Assembly: GCA_949935795.1 (NCBI GenBank) | Contig: CATLFX010000024.1 | Span: 1-38,969 of the forward strand | DNA length: 38,969 nt | Source: an uncultured Oscillospiraceae bacterium | GTDB taxonomy: Bacteria > Bacillota > Clostridia > Oscillospirales > Oscillospiraceae | Direction: 5' to 3' | Part shown: piece after piece, positions 1 through 8,732 of the stretch | Position numbering within the stretch: the stretch's first letter is position 1 | Layout of the letters: each line of letters opens with the position of its first letter | Made by a program: the position numbers and the translations under genes | Notes under the pieces: generated by a model | What the model saw: only the letters and a program-made list of their open reading frames with translations | The model's database searches: none | What the model was told of the DNA's origin: nothing

Positions 1-245
1 CTGTGGGGAGAGGAGGCACAGCGGAGCGGAGGAGCTTTCTCCGCAGGAGGAAGCGACTGAGCGAAGCTTGTGCCGACGAAGGCGGGATTTCGCAGGAATA
101 ATTGTGTTTATTTCAAGAAATCACAACAAAGTTGTGGCGGAAAAGATCCGCAAAGCGCCGCAGGCGCATTTGTTCAGAGGTTCCTAAAGAAAAGATGTGG
201 CTTGCCGGTTTCCCACGCCAGAGCATATTTCCTGTGCCGGGAGAG
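1..245. other. intergenic, no gene recognised
   Basis: No convincing coding sequence. Positions 1-100 are a purine-rich GC stretch with repeated GAGCG/GGAGG-like words, similar in texture to the intergenic DNA at 5641-5770 and 25640-25770. It may be the 3' tail or trailer of a plus-strand gene left of the window, because a plus-oriented terminator follows at 246-285. Positions 100-240 are less GC-rich and show nothing recognisable. Confidence 0.4.
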
Positions 246-285
246 CGGGCCCCCTGGACTGTGGTCCAGAGGGCCCGTTTTTTTT
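246..285 (+). terminator. strong intrinsic terminator
   Basis: Arms 246-259 and 264-277 pair over 14 positions with one C-A mismatch around a TGTG loop, followed directly by eight T (278-285). The T run lies on the plus strand, so it ends a transcript entering from the left of the window. It also separates that transcript from fhs, which runs towards it on the minus strand. Confidence 0.85.
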
Positions 286-302
286 GATTCATGCGCAGGG
301 CC

Positions 303-1967
303 TCAGAACAGGCCGGAGATGACCCCGTTTTCGTCCACGTCGATTTTTTCCGCGGCGGGGGCCTTCGGGAGTCCCGGCATGGTCATGATATCCCCCGTCT
401 GCACCACTACGAAGCCCGCTCCGGCGGAGACCTTCACTTTGGACACAGTGACGGTGAAGCCCTCCGGGCGGCCCAGCTTGGACGGGTCGTCGGACAGGGA
501 GTACTGGGTTTTGGCCATACACACCGGCAGGCTGCCGAACCCCATGGACTCCAGCCGGTCCAGCTCCTTGGCGGCGGCGCTGGAATAGCTGACGCCCGCC
601 CCGCCGTAGATCCGCTTGACGATGGTCTCGATTTTCTCCCGCAGGGGCCGGTCCAGCTCATAGGCGAAACGGAACTGGTGGGGCTGTCCGCACAGGCGCA
701 GGACTTCCTCCGCCAGCTCCAAGCCGCCCTGGCCTCCTTTGCCCCACACCTCGGACAGGGCCACGTTGACGCCCAGCTCCCGGCACTTGTCCCGGATGAG
801 GGCCAGCTCCGCGTCGGTGTCGTTGACGAAGCGGTTGATGGCCACCACGCAGGGCAGGCCGTACACCTGGGTGATGTTCTCCACGTGCTTCAGCAGGTTG
901 GGCAGGCCCCGCTCCAGGGCCTCCAGGTTCTCCGCCCCCAGGTCGGCTTTGGCCGCGCCGCCGTTGTATTTCAGGGCCTTCACCGTGGCCACGATGACCA
1001 CCGCGCTGGGGTCCATCCCCGCCGCCCGGCACTTGATGTCCAGGAACTTCTCCGCCCCCAGGTCCGCGCCGAAGCCCGCCTCGGTGACCACATAGTCCGC
1101 CAGCTTCAGAGCGGTGTCGGTGGCGGAGACGGAGTTGCAGCCGTGGGCGATGTTGGCGAAGGGCCCGCCGTGGACCAGGGCGGGGGTGTTCTCCAGGGTC
1201 TGGACCAGGTTGGGCTTGATGGCGTCCTTCAGCAGGGCGGCCATGGCCCCCTGGGCCTTCAGGTGGTTGGCGGTGACGGGCTTATCGTCGTAGGTGTAGC
1301 CCACGATGATCCGGGCCAGCCGCTCCTTCAAATCCTTCAAATCAGAGGCCAGGCACAGCACCGCCATGATCTCGGAGGCCACGGTGATGTCAAAGCCGTC
1401 CTCCCGGGGCACTCCCTGCATCCGGCCGCCCAGGCCGTCCACGATGTTCCGCAGCTGCCGGTCGTTCATGTCCACGCACCGCCGCCAGGTGATCTTCTTC
1501 ACGTCGAAGCCCAGGGCGTTGCCCTGCTGGATGTGGTTGTCCAGCATAGCGGCCAGCAGGTTGTTGGCCGCGCCGATGGCATGGAAGTCGCCGGTGAAGT
1601 GGAGGTTGATGTCCTCCATGGGCACCACCTGGGCGTATCCACCCCCGGCCGCGCCCCCCTTCACCCCGAACACCGGGCCCAGGGAGGGCTCCCGCAGGCA
1701 CAGAAGCACGTTTTTGTCCAGCTTCTTCAACGCGTCCGCCAGCCCCACGCTGGTGGTGGTCTTGCCCTCCCCGCCGGGGGTGGGGTTGATGGCGGTGACC
1801 AGGATCAGCTTCCCCTTCCGGGGACGGGCGCGCAGGGGCCCGGTGTCGATCTTGGCCTTGACCCGGCCATAGTGCTCCAGCAGGTCCTCACCAATGCCCG
1901 CCTGGGCGGCCACCTGACCGATGGGCAGCATGTTTGCGCTCTGGGCGATCTCAATGTCAGTCTTCAC
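303..1967 (-). CDS. fhs: formate-tetrahydrofolate ligase
   Basis: A 554-residue, full-length 10-formyltetrahydrofolate synthetase. It joins formate to tetrahydrofolate using ATP in cytosolic one-carbon metabolism, and is also the second step of the methyl branch of the Wood-Ljungdahl pathway. The nucleotide-binding motif PGGEGKTTT lies near residues 64-72, and the conserved N-terminal sequence around Leu-Pro-Ile-Gly typical of the family is present. The start is GTG at 1967, chosen because GAGGAGG sits just upstream and the conserved N-terminus begins there. It is transcribed alone: a possible promoter lies at 2026-2054, and the convergent terminator at 246-285 lies beyond its 3' end. No other Wood-Ljungdahl gene is in the window, so acetogenesis cannot be inferred. 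Confidence 0.97.
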   Translation of the reverse strand: MKTDIEIAQSANMLPIGQVAAQAGIGEDLLEHYGRVKAKIDTGPLRARPRKGKLILVTAINPTPGGEGKTTTSVGLADALKKLDKNVLLCLREPSLGPVFGVKGGAAGGGYAQVVPMEDINLHFTGDFHAIGAANNLLAAMLDNHIQQGNALGFDVKKITWRRCVDMNDRQLRNIVDGLGGRMQGVPREDGFDITVASEIMAVLCLASDLKDLKERLARIIVGYTYDDKPVTANHLKAQGAMAALLKDAIKPNLVQTLENTPALVHGGPFANIAHGCNSVSATDTALKLADYVVTEAGFGADLGAEKFLDIKCRAAGMDPSAVVIVATVKALKYNGGAAKADLGAENLEALERGLPNLLKHVENITQVYGLPCVVAINRFVNDTDAELALIRDKCRELGVNVALSEVWGKGGQGGLELAEEVLRLCGQPHQFRFAYELDRPLREKIETIVKRIYGGAGVSYSSAAAKELDRLESMGFGSLPVCMAKTQYSLSDDPSKLGRPEGFTVTVSKVKVSAGAGFVVVQTGDIMTMPGLPKAPAAEKIDVDENGVISGLF

Positions 1968-2025
1968 AGCGTATCCTCCTCATTTTCGGTTTCCATAATG
2001 GCGGTCATAACTCCTGATACGGAGA

Positions 2026-2054
2026 GTTATCCACAACTTCCACAAGGTTTTCAA
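2026..2054 (-). promoter_or_regulatory. candidate fhs promoter overlapping a DnaA box
   Basis: On the minus strand TTGAAA (2049-2054) and GATAAC (2026-2031) are separated by exactly 17 nt and point at fhs. The -10 element overlaps the perfect DnaA box at 2027-2035. The -35 matches the consensus at four of six positions, so this is a candidate only. Confidence 0.35.
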
Positions 2055-2110
2055 CAGCTTCAACACTTAGGGCCCCAAGGGATTCGGGAGAATCCACACA
2101 GTTATCCACA
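2027..2110 (+). promoter_or_regulatory. pair of perfect DnaA boxes
   Basis: TTATCCACA occurs twice in the same orientation, at 2027-2035 and 2102-2110, inside the 205-bp gap between fhs and tsaD. Degenerate relatives (TCCACA and TTTTCAACA words) fill the space between them. This resembles the box-rich part of a clostridial origin. No dnaA, dnaN or AT-rich unwinding element is present, so a DnaA-binding regulatory or titration cluster is more likely than oriC itself. Confidence 0.6.
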
Positions 2111-2172
2111 GGCCGAAAACCTAGTTTTATCGCAGGCTAAAGCGCGAAAAATGGTTGACATAACGGATTTGA

Positions 2173-3183
2173 TTACCCTTTGGAAATGTCCAGGCTGGCT
2201 TTGGCGTTCAGTTCCCATCCGGCGGTATGGCCCGCCAGGTACTCGTAATAGCCCTGACTGCCGATCATGGCGGCGTTGTCGCCGCACAGGGACAGGGGAG
2301 GGAGCCACAGCTTGGCCCCGGCCTGGGCGCAGGCTGCCTCCAGGTCGGCCCGGATGCGGCTGTTGGCGGCTACCCCTCCGGCCACGGCGATCTTGCGGTA
2401 GCCCGTCATGCGGTCCGCCTCCATCACCCGGGGGACCAGGGAGTCGGACACCGCCGCCGCGAAGGAGGCCGCCAGGTCGTGGAGGTCCAGCGCCTCCCCC
2501 TTCTGTCGGGCGTTGTGGATGGTGTTCAGCACCGCCGTTTTCAGGCCGGAGAAGGACATGTCCAGGGGGTGGTCGGCCACGTGGGCCCGGGGGAAGGAGT
2601 ACGCCTTGTCATTGCCCCCCTGGGCCATTTTGTCCATGGGCCCGCCGCCGGGGTAGCCCAGCCCCAGCACCCGGGCTGTCTTGTCGAAGCACTCTCCCGC
2701 CGCGTCGTCCCGGGTGCCCCCCAGCACCTCAAAATGGGTGTAGTCCTTCACGTCCACCAGGGCGGTGGTGCCGCCGGACACACACAGGCACAGGAAGGGG
2801 GGCTCCAGATCGGGGTGGGCGATGTAGTTGGCGGCGATGTGGCCCCGGACGTGGTGGACGGGGATGAGGGGCACCCCCAGCCCGAAGGCGGCGGACTTGG
2901 CGAAGGACACCCCCACCAGCAGGGCCCCGATGAGGCCGGGGGCGTAAGTCACCGCCACCGCATCGATGTCCGGTTTGGACAGCCGTGCCTGCCGCAGGGC
3001 CTCATCCGCCAGCCCTGAAATTGCTTCCACGTGCTTCCGGGAGGCGATCTCCGGCACCACGCCGCCGTAAATGGCGTGCATGTCCGCCGAGGAGGCGATC
3101 ACCGAGGACAGCACCGTCCGGCCGTCCCGGACCACGGCGGCGGCGGTCTCGTCGCAGGAGGATTCAAAGGCCAGAATATTCAT
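2173..3183 (-). CDS. tsaD: tRNA N6-threonylcarbamoyladenosine transferase TsaD
   Basis: A 336-residue Kae1/TsaD/Qri7 protein of normal length. It transfers threonylcarbamoyl from threonylcarbamoyl-AMP to A37 of ANN-decoding tRNAs, acting with TsaB and TsaE. The N-terminus has the ASKHA signature (ESSCDET near residues 8-14), the metal-binding HVRGH motif lies near residues 109-113, and the glycine-rich nucleotide-binding stretches (SGGTT, GGVAANS) are intact. It is the last gene of a minus-strand run with rimI and two GNAT genes. The usual partners tsaB and tsaE are not in this window, so the cluster is split. The ATG at 3183 starts directly at the conserved N-terminal strand. Confidence 0.97.
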   Translation of the reverse strand: MNILAFESSCDETAAAVVRDGRTVLSSVIASSADMHAIYGGVVPEIASRKHVEAISGLADEALRQARLSKPDIDAVAVTYAPGLIGALLVGVSFAKSAAFGLGVPLIPVHHVRGHIAANYIAHPDLEPPFLCLCVSGGTTALVDVKDYTHFEVLGGTRDDAAGECFDKTARVLGLGYPGGGPMDKMAQGGNDKAYSFPRAHVADHPLDMSFSGLKTAVLNTIHNARQKGEALDLHDLAASFAAAVSDSLVPRVMEADRMTGYRKIAVAGGVAANSRIRADLEAACAQAGAKLWLPPLSLCGDNAAMIGSQGYYEYLAGHTAGWELNAKASLDISKG

Positions 3184-3199
3184 ACGATCACGCTTTCTC

Positions 3200-3679
3200 T
3201 CAAAGTAAGTCGAGCTGATAATATTGGGAGGAAACCCCGTCCTCCACGAACTCCTCCGCCAGCCGGAAGCCGTTTTTCTCCAGCACCCGGATGGAGGGGA
3301 GATTGCTGGAATAGGTGAACGCGCCCACGGTTTTCAGACCGTATTTCCCCGCGATTTCGGAGAGGAACATGTTCAGGGCTTTGGAGGCGATGCCCTGCCC
3401 CCAGAGCGATGGCTCGAACACACAGTAGCTCACCATGGCGCTGGGCGCGCCGCCTGGGTCAATACAATAGCACCACACGTCGCCCGCATACTGCCCGTCC
3501 GCCAAAATGGTCCGGCCATAGCTGGACGCGCCGGGGCGCTGGGCGGCGTAAAAGTCCGCCACCGCCTCCTCCGCCGTCCGCGCCTTCTGGGGCAGGACCT
3601 TCCGGATGGCCGCATTACTGGTTTTCTCAAAGTAGACGGCGGCGGTTTCGGCGGTGCGGCGCCCTAAAGTGACGTCCAT
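3200..3679 (-). CDS. GNAT-family N-acetyltransferase
   Basis: A 159-residue acetyltransferase of the GCN5-related fold, closest in style to RimJ/RimL-type enzymes. The acetyl-CoA binding motif A (WGQGIASKAL) is in the middle and motif B (SNLPSIRVLEKNGF) near the C-terminus. It starts two bases after the stop of the preceding GNAT gene and ends 16 bp before tsaD, so the genes are probably co-transcribed. The substrate is unknown. Placement between rimI and tsaD does not by itself show a tRNA or ribosome target. Confidence 0.85.
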   Translation of the reverse strand: MDVTLGRRTAETAAVYFEKTSNAAIRKVLPQKARTAEEAVADFYAAQRPGASSYGRTILADGQYAGDVWCYCIDPGGAPSAMVSYCVFEPSLWGQGIASKALNMFLSEIAGKYGLKTVGAFTYSSNLPSIRVLEKNGFRLAEEFVEDGVSSQYYQLDLL

Positions 3680-3680
3680 G

Positions 3681-4298
3681 TCAGTCCGCCGGGGAGGGAT
3701 ACGCCTCCTCCACCCACTCAGGGGCGGGTTTGACGGCCTCGTCCGGTTTCAGGGGGAGCTGAATATACCGCTCCATGTGGGCGGGGGAGAAATACCCTGC
3801 GTATACCCCCCGGTGGAGGGCCTCCACCTTCCGGTCGTCCGTCTCCGGGCCCCGGTAGAGGCAGTTGAAGCGCACCCCGAACAGGGCGCACTGGTAGTCC
3901 AGCACACGAAAGCCGTTGCGCTCATAGAAAGCGATCCGGCGCTGGCGCAGCTCGTTGATATCCGGGTCGTGGGAGCAGGGGGCCTCCGCCTCGCCGAAGA
4001 GCTGGCCGTAGCGCTGGAACAGCAGCTCCACAATTTTCGTACCCTGCCCGGCGTTGCGCAGCCCCCGCAGCACCCCGAAATACTCCAGCAACGCGCCGGA
4101 GCGGTTTTTTGCCAGCCACATCATGGCGTAGCCCACCGGCTGCCCGCCCTCCGTGATGAGCAGGGGGTCATACCGGCCCAAGTCCATCAGCCGGAGCATG
4201 GCTTTTAAGGGCTTCAGCTCCGAGTGGGGGAAATCCTCCATGATCTCGTTTTGGTAGAGGGCGGTGAGCTCCTCCTTGTTCAACAGCTTCAGTTCCAT
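3681..4298 (-). CDS. GNAT-family N-acetyltransferase
   Basis: A 205-residue protein with a GNAT-type core. A glycine-containing acetyl-CoA loop (RNAGQGTKIV) lies in the middle, followed by a motif-B-like segment (RRIAFYERNGFRVLD) near residue 125. The C-terminal 60 residues are an extension unlike the neighbouring acetyltransferases. The gene lies 12 bp downstream of rimI and nearly abuts the next GNAT gene. Function beyond acyl transfer is not identifiable. Many Clostridia carry similar proteins next to rimI/tsaD, but the substrate is not known to me. Confidence 0.8.
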   Translation of the reverse strand: MELKLLNKEELTALYQNEIMEDFPHSELKPLKAMLRLMDLGRYDPLLITEGGQPVGYAMMWLAKNRSGALLEYFGVLRGLRNAGQGTKIVELLFQRYGQLFGEAEAPCSHDPDINELRQRRIAFYERNGFRVLDYQCALFGVRFNCLYRGPETDDRKVEALHRGVYAGYFSPAHMERYIQLPLKPDEAVKPAPEWVEEAYPSPAD

Positions 4299-4310
4299 TT
4301 TTAAACTCTC

Positions 4311-4766
4311 CTAAAATGTCAATGTCATTAAAATCGCGTCCTCCCGGGGCGCGTCGTAATAGTTTTTCCGCTGCCCCACCGCCGCGAATCCGTGCTTTTT
4401 GTACAGCGCAATGGCGGCGACGTTGGAGGCCCGGACCTCCAGCATGAGGGTGGACAGGTGTTCCCGCCCGAAGCCGGTGAGGACGTCCAGCAAGGCGTCC
4501 GCCACCCCCCGGCGGCGGGCCTCCGGGGCCACGGCGATGTTGTCCAGATTGCCCTCGTCCAGAATGACGGACAGGACCGCGTAGCCCAGAAGTGCACCGT
4601 CCTCCCCTTCCGCCAGCAGGATGGAGGTGTTGGGATTGTCCAGCGCGGCCCGGAACAGCTCCTCACTCCAGGGGTCGGCGGGGAAACAGATTTTTTCCAA
4701 CGCGGCCACCTGGGGCAGGCGGCCCCCCGTCATAGGTAATATTTGATAGTTCACTGCTTCCTCCAT
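4311..4766 (-). CDS. rimI: ribosomal protein S18 alanine N-acetyltransferase RimI
   Basis: A 151-residue GNAT enzyme. The canonical RimI features are present: an N-terminal strand followed by CFPADPWSEE, the acetyl-CoA motif APEARRRGVADALL, the LEVRASNVAAIALYKKHGF block and a C-terminal YY region. The family acetylates the N-terminus of ribosomal protein S18, and is typically encoded beside tsaB/tsaD as here. The open frame continues upstream to 5132 without recognisable protein, so the ATG at 4766, which matches the family N-terminus, is preferred. No good ribosome binding site precedes it. It is the first gene of the rimI-GNAT-GNAT-tsaD run. Its S18 target is encoded by rpsR at the far right of the window. 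Confidence 0.92.
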   Translation of the reverse strand: MEEAVNYQILPMTGGRLPQVAALEKICFPADPWSEELFRAALDNPNTSILLAEGEDGALLGYAVLSVILDEGNLDNIAVAPEARRRGVADALLDVLTGFGREHLSTLMLEVRASNVAAIALYKKHGFAAVGQRKNYYDAPREDAILMTLTF

Positions 4767-4835
4767 GATGGTTGCCGTGCGGAACCGTACAGGACTCTGC
4801 TTCCGGTCCGTCAGCGGATCAAAAGTTCTTTTTCG

Positions 4836-4863
4836 GTGCCTTTTTCTTTCAAGAAAAAGGCAC
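4836..4863. repeat. palindromic hairpin element
   Basis: A perfect 13-bp inverted repeat (4836-4848 and 4851-4863) around a two-base loop, in the 107-bp gap between rimI and the phosphorylase gene. There is no T run outside the stem, so it is not a standard terminator, although the stem itself is T/A-rich. In style it resembles the 12-bp palindrome at 26187-26214. Both may be members of interspersed palindromic (REP-like) families. Confidence 0.5.
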
Positions 4864-4873
4864 GCCCTTGCCC

Positions 4874-5632
4874 TTACAGCCGTGCCGCCACCTCCAGGGC
4901 AATGCGCAGATATTTCTCGTAATCCGATGCGGGCACCGCCCCCATGGTGCGCCTGTCCCAGGCGGCCCCGTCCAGGCTGTCCTCGGCGTAGAGAAACTGG
5001 TACACCTCCGCGCCCCGGAACTTGGCCACCGCCATGGCGGAGGCGCACTCCATATCCACGGCGATACAGCCGTCCGCTTTGCGCTTTTCCATGTTGTTCC
5101 GGGTCTCCCGGTAAAAAGCGTCGGTGGTCCACACCCGGCCCTTCACATAGGGCAGGTGAAGTTCGTCGAATATCTCCCCCAGCCGTTCCACCGTGGGGAT
5201 GTCCACATAGTCGCTGACAGGCATATAGTGGTAGCTGGTGCCCTCGTCCCGGTAGGCCTGGGTGGGCAGGATGAAGTGCCCCGCGGTGAGCGCGGAGTCC
5301 AGCACGCCACAGGCGCCGTAGAGCAGCACCTTTTTCGCGCCCATGGCTAAAGTCTCCTCCAGCAGTCCCGCCGTCCCCGCGCCGCCGATGAGGGTTTGGA
5401 AAATGCCGATGCTCCGCCCGTTCCAGTCCAGCTTGTAGACCGGGATGTCCCGGCCCTCCCGCAGGGTGGCGATGACCTCCGTGGGGCAGACGTGATCCAG
5501 CGCCTGGAAGGTTTTATCCTGGAAAGTCATGATGATCGTCTCGGGGAACTCCTCCGTGGGGCGGAAAAAACGCTGGTATTCAAATTTTACGATTTCCTCG
5601 GAATCGGGGTCAAAGGTATCGAATAGGCTCAT
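4874..5632 (-). CDS. nucleoside phosphorylase (PNP/UDP family)
   Basis: A 252-residue member of the PNP_UDP_1 family, which reversibly cleaves nucleosides to base and ribose-1-phosphate. The family glycine-rich block (GGAGTAGLLEETLAMGAKKV) and the ribose/base-binding VDMECASAMAVA motif near residue 185 are intact. It looks most like uridine-phosphorylase-type proteins, but base specificity cannot be read from sequence alone. The open frame extends upstream to 5905, overlapping polA. The ATG at 5632 is chosen because the family N-terminus starts there and AGGTG lies just upstream. It follows polA after about 145 bp of GC-rich intergenic DNA. Confidence 0.9.
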   Translation of the reverse strand: MSLFDTFDPDSEEIVKFEYQRFFRPTEEFPETIIMTFQDKTFQALDHVCPTEVIATLREGRDIPVYKLDWNGRSIGIFQTLIGGAGTAGLLEETLAMGAKKVLLYGACGVLDSALTAGHFILPTQAYRDEGTSYHYMPVSDYVDIPTVERLGEIFDELHLPYVKGRVWTTDAFYRETRNNMEKRKADGCIAVDMECASAMAVAKFRGAEVYQFLYAEDSLDGAAWDRRTMGAVPASDYEKYLRIALEVAARL

Positions 5633-5778
5633 GATAAAACACCTCCCAAATAATAGCGGCCGCAGGCCGCCCCAACCATGAGCCCAGCGCAGCGGGTCAC
5701 GGTTGGATGCGAGGAGCAAGGGAGCGGCATGAGGAATACCCGGCAGGGTGTTCCGAATGAAGCGGACTTTGCGACGAG
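5633..5778. repeat. GC-rich intergenic segment, possible interspersed repeat
   Basis: This holds no gene. It is a run of GC-rich words (GCGGCCGCAGGCCGC palindrome at the left end, then AGCGCAGCGGG, GAGGAGCAAGGGAGCGG) similar in texture to 1-100 and 25640-25770. Such segments often occur as scattered intergenic repeats in high-GC Clostridia. Copy number cannot be judged from one window. Confidence 0.3.
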
Positions 5779-8445
5779 CTAATGGCACTCCGCCCAGGTG
5801 CGGCCCGCCTTGGCGTCCGCCACCAGCGGCACCGACAGCGCCGCCACCCCCTCCATCTCCTCCTGAAGCAGGGCCTTCACCTGTTCCGCTTCCCCCTCGG
5901 GGCACTCCACAATGAGCTCGTCGTGGACCTGGAGCACCAGCCGGGCCTCCAGCCCCTCGGCCCGCAGGCGGTTATCCACTTTAATCATGGCAAGCTTGAT
6001 GATGTCCGCCGCCGTGCCCTGGATGGGCATATTCAGCGCCACCCGCTCGCCAAAGGAGCGCGTGTTGAAGTTGGAGCTTTTCAGCTCCGGCAGCCAGCGC
6101 CGCCGCCCGTATAGGGTGGACACATAGCCGTCCTCCCGGCCCTGTTCCACCACCCGGTCCATATAGGCCCGGACGCCGGAATAGTGCTCGAAATACTTCT
6201 CCATATACTCCTTGGCCTGGGCCACGGTGACGTGGATGTCGTCGGACAGGGAAAAGGCCGAAATGCCGTACACGATGCCGAAATTCACCGCTTTCGCCGC
6301 CCGGCGCAGTTCGGGGGGCACCTCATCCTGAGGCAGGCCGAACACTTGGGACGCGGTGACGGTGTGGATATCCACCCCGGAGTTGAAGCCGCCGATCATG
6401 GCCTGGTCCCCGGACATATGGGCCAGCAGCCGCAGCTCGATCTGGGAGTAGTCCGCGTCCACCAGCACCCTGCCCGCCGGGGCCACGAACATTTTCCGCA
6501 TCTCCGCGCCTAAAGGGGTGCGCACGGGGATGTTCTGCAAATTGGGTTCGGTGGAGGACAGCCGCCCGGTGGCGGTGACGGTGTTCTGGAAGCTGGTGTG
6601 GATGCGCCCGTCGGCGGCGATGACCTTGCCCAGGCCCTCCACATAGGTGGAGTTCAGCTTGGTGAGCTGGCGGTAGTCCAGCACCTTGCCCACGATCTCA
6701 TGCCTGGGCCGCAGCTTTTCCAGCACGTCGGCGTTGGTGGAGTAGCCCGTTTTCGTCTTTTTAATGGGGGGCAGGCCCAGCTTGTCAAAGAGAATGTGTC
6801 CCAGCTGCTTGGGAGAGAGGATGTTGAACTCCTCCCCGGCCAGGGAATAGATCTCCTGTGTGAGGACGTCGATGCCCAGCTGGAGCTGCTTGCCGAAGTC
6901 GGATAGGGCCTGGCCGTCCACCAGCACCCCGGCCTTTTCCATCCGGGCCAGCACCGGACACAGGGGGAGCTCGATATCCGTCAGCAGGTCCATCAGTCCC
7001 AGCTCCTCCAGCTTGGGCTTGAACAGCTGGTAAAACGCCTCAATCCAGGCCACATCCTCATACCAGGCGGTCTGGGCCTTGAGCCCGTCGTCCAGCAGGG
7101 AAAAGGCGGTCTCGTCTTTGTAAGCTGCGCTCTGCTCCACCTCTTTTTTGAAATAGGACACAGCGAGCTTCCGCAGCTCGTAACTGCCCGCCGTGGGGTC
7201 CAGCAGGTAGGCGGCCAGCTCGGTGTCAAAGAGGAAGCCCTCCGGCTCAATGCCCTCGTCCAGCAGGGCGCGGCAAAGCTCCTTGACCCCGTGGGCCGCC
7301 TTTTTTACGGTGGGGCCGAACAGCGCCGCCAAAAGGGCGCGGTAGTCCCCCTCATAGGAGGCAGCGCGGATGTCGTAGAGATACGCCCGTTTCCCGTCCT
7401 CCTCGCTGACGGACACCGCCGCCCCGGCCAGCGCGGGCAGGGGCAGGACGGCCACGCAGTCCGCCCCCTCCCATTTGGGCAGGGCGGCGGCGAAGTCCGC
7501 CTCGGTGAGGACAGGCGCTATGGTGACCTGGACCTCCGACCGCTCCTGGGCGGACTCCGCCCCGGCGGGGCCGGGGGTGAGCTTCAGCTTGTCAATGAGC
7601 TTGTTGAACTCCAATTGGAGCAGCTTTTCGTATAAAACCGGCCCATTGAAAGGCTGCCGGACCGTGTCCGCCGGGTCGAAGTCCATGGGGGCGTCGCAGC
7701 GGATGACGGCCAGGTCATAGCTCATCCGGGCGTCCGGCTCCCCCTCGGTGAGCTTTTTGATGACGCCCGGCTTGGCGTCGATATCGGGGAGCTTTTCATA
7801 GATGGCGTCCACCGTCTGGTACTGCTGAATGAGGGCCATGGCGGTTTTCTCCCCCACCCCCTTCACGCCGGGGTAGTTGTCGGAGGAGTCCCCCATCAGC
7901 GCCTTCAGGTCGATCATGTGGATGGGGTCGAAGCCGTACTCGGCCCGGAACTCCTCGGGGGTCACGTTCCGGGTGGTGGTCTGGCCCATGCGGGTGGTCA
8001 CCAGCTTTACGGTGGTGTGTTCGCCGATGAGCTGGAGCGAGTCCTTGTCCCCGGTGACGATGACGGTATCCCCGCCCTGGGCGGCGTTCACCCGGGCCAT
8101 GGTGCCCAGCAGGTCGTCTGCCTCCCAGCCCTCCAGCTCGTAGCGGCGGATGTTCATGGCGTCCAGCACCTCTTTGAGCACCGGCATCTGGACGGCCAGC
8201 TCCTCCGGCATCCCTTTGCGCTGGGCCTTGTACTCGGCGTAGGCCTTGTGGCGGAAGGTGGGGGCCCGCATATCGAAGGCCACCGCCAGCCCCTGGGGCT
8301 GCTCCTCGTCCAGCAGCTTGAGCAGAATATTCATAAAGCCGAAAATGGCGTTGGTGGGCAGGCCCTCCCGGGTGGTCAGGTTCTGGCTGACGCCGTAAAA
8401 GGCCCGGTTGACGATGGAATTGCCGTCGATGACCATGAGCTTCAT
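5779..8445 (-). CDS. polA: DNA polymerase I
   Basis: An 888-residue family A polymerase acting in Okazaki-fragment maturation and repair. The N-terminal ~290 residues are the 5'-3' flap nuclease (VIDGNSIVNRAFYG start, EGWEADDLLGT, GDSSDNYPGVKGVGEKTA). The middle ~300-490 is a 3'-5' exonuclease-like fold, and the C-terminus is the polymerase with motif A DADYSQIELR (~660), motif B RRAAKAVNFGIVYG (~713) and motif C QVHDELIVE (~837). The first exonuclease motif (DTE in E. coli) is absent where expected, so proofreading is probably lost, as in other Firmicutes PolA. ATG at 8445 is chosen over an upstream in-frame start because the nuclease domain begins there and a promoter lies at 8480-8508. Confidence 0.98.
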   Translation of the reverse strand: MKLMVIDGNSIVNRAFYGVSQNLTTREGLPTNAIFGFMNILLKLLDEEQPQGLAVAFDMRAPTFRHKAYAEYKAQRKGMPEELAVQMPVLKEVLDAMNIRRYELEGWEADDLLGTMARVNAAQGGDTVIVTGDKDSLQLIGEHTTVKLVTTRMGQTTTRNVTPEEFRAEYGFDPIHMIDLKALMGDSSDNYPGVKGVGEKTAMALIQQYQTVDAIYEKLPDIDAKPGVIKKLTEGEPDARMSYDLAVIRCDAPMDFDPADTVRQPFNGPVLYEKLLQLEFNKLIDKLKLTPGPAGAESAQERSEVQVTIAPVLTEADFAAALPKWEGADCVAVLPLPALAGAAVSVSEEDGKRAYLYDIRAASYEGDYRALLAALFGPTVKKAAHGVKELCRALLDEGIEPEGFLFDTELAAYLLDPTAGSYELRKLAVSYFKKEVEQSAAYKDETAFSLLDDGLKAQTAWYEDVAWIEAFYQLFKPKLEELGLMDLLTDIELPLCPVLARMEKAGVLVDGQALSDFGKQLQLGIDVLTQEIYSLAGEEFNILSPKQLGHILFDKLGLPPIKKTKTGYSTNADVLEKLRPRHEIVGKVLDYRQLTKLNSTYVEGLGKVIAADGRIHTSFQNTVTATGRLSSTEPNLQNIPVRTPLGAEMRKMFVAPAGRVLVDADYSQIELRLLAHMSGDQAMIGGFNSGVDIHTVTASQVFGLPQDEVPPELRRAAKAVNFGIVYGISAFSLSDDIHVTVAQAKEYMEKYFEHYSGVRAYMDRVVEQGREDGYVSTLYGRRRWLPELKSSNFNTRSFGERVALNMPIQGTAADIIKLAMIKVDNRLRAEGLEARLVLQVHDELIVECPEGEAEQVKALLQEEMEGVAALSVPLVADAKAGRTWAECH

Positions 8446-8479
8446 AAGGGGACACCTCGCATTGTGATGAGAATGATAT

Positions 8480-8508
8480 AGTATACCACTTTTCGGGCCC
8501 GGAAGCAA
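8480..8508 (-). promoter_or_regulatory. polA promoter
   Basis: On the minus strand TTGCTT (8503-8508) and TATACT (8480-8485) are separated by 17 nt, which is good sigma-A spacing. The implied transcript starts near 8473, leaving a leader of about 28 nt with AGGTG before the ATG at 8445. Confidence 0.6.
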
Positions 8509-8649
8509 GCGGCGCGGAGCCTTCCCGTTTTCCCTGGGACATATCCCCCGAAACGGACGGTGTATCAGTTCGGCGGGGAGGCCGGATTCGACGGAGAACA
8601 GGTCACAGTCCCTCCCTGCCCGGCAGGTTTTTACACGCTTGCTTGAGGC

Positions 8650-8690
8650 AAAAAAGGACCAGGGCGTCCAGCCGGACGCCCTGGTCTTTT
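8650..8690 (-). terminator. intrinsic terminator closing the phage-derived island
   Basis: A perfect 13-bp stem (8657-8669 with 8674-8686) around AGCC. On the minus strand it is followed by CCTTTTTTG, on the plus strand by TCTTTT, so it can work both ways. It lies about 45 bp beyond the 3' end of the LamG gene, and marks the left edge of the island's transcription next to the polA promoter. Confidence 0.85.
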
Positions 8691-8732
8691 AAACATCAGC
8701 TGCGGAGGAGCTTTTCACGTTTTTAGGCCCCG

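Noticed and set aside
2027-2110. Chromosome origin
   Set aside because: Although the DnaA boxes are perfect, there is no dnaA/dnaN, no long AT-rich unwinding region, and genes on both sides are transcribed in the same direction.
291-2867. Long plus-strand open frame opposite fhs and tsaD
   Set aside because: Antisense shadow of GC-rich codon use. It shows no domain, has no ribosome binding site and crosses the fhs-tsaD gap.
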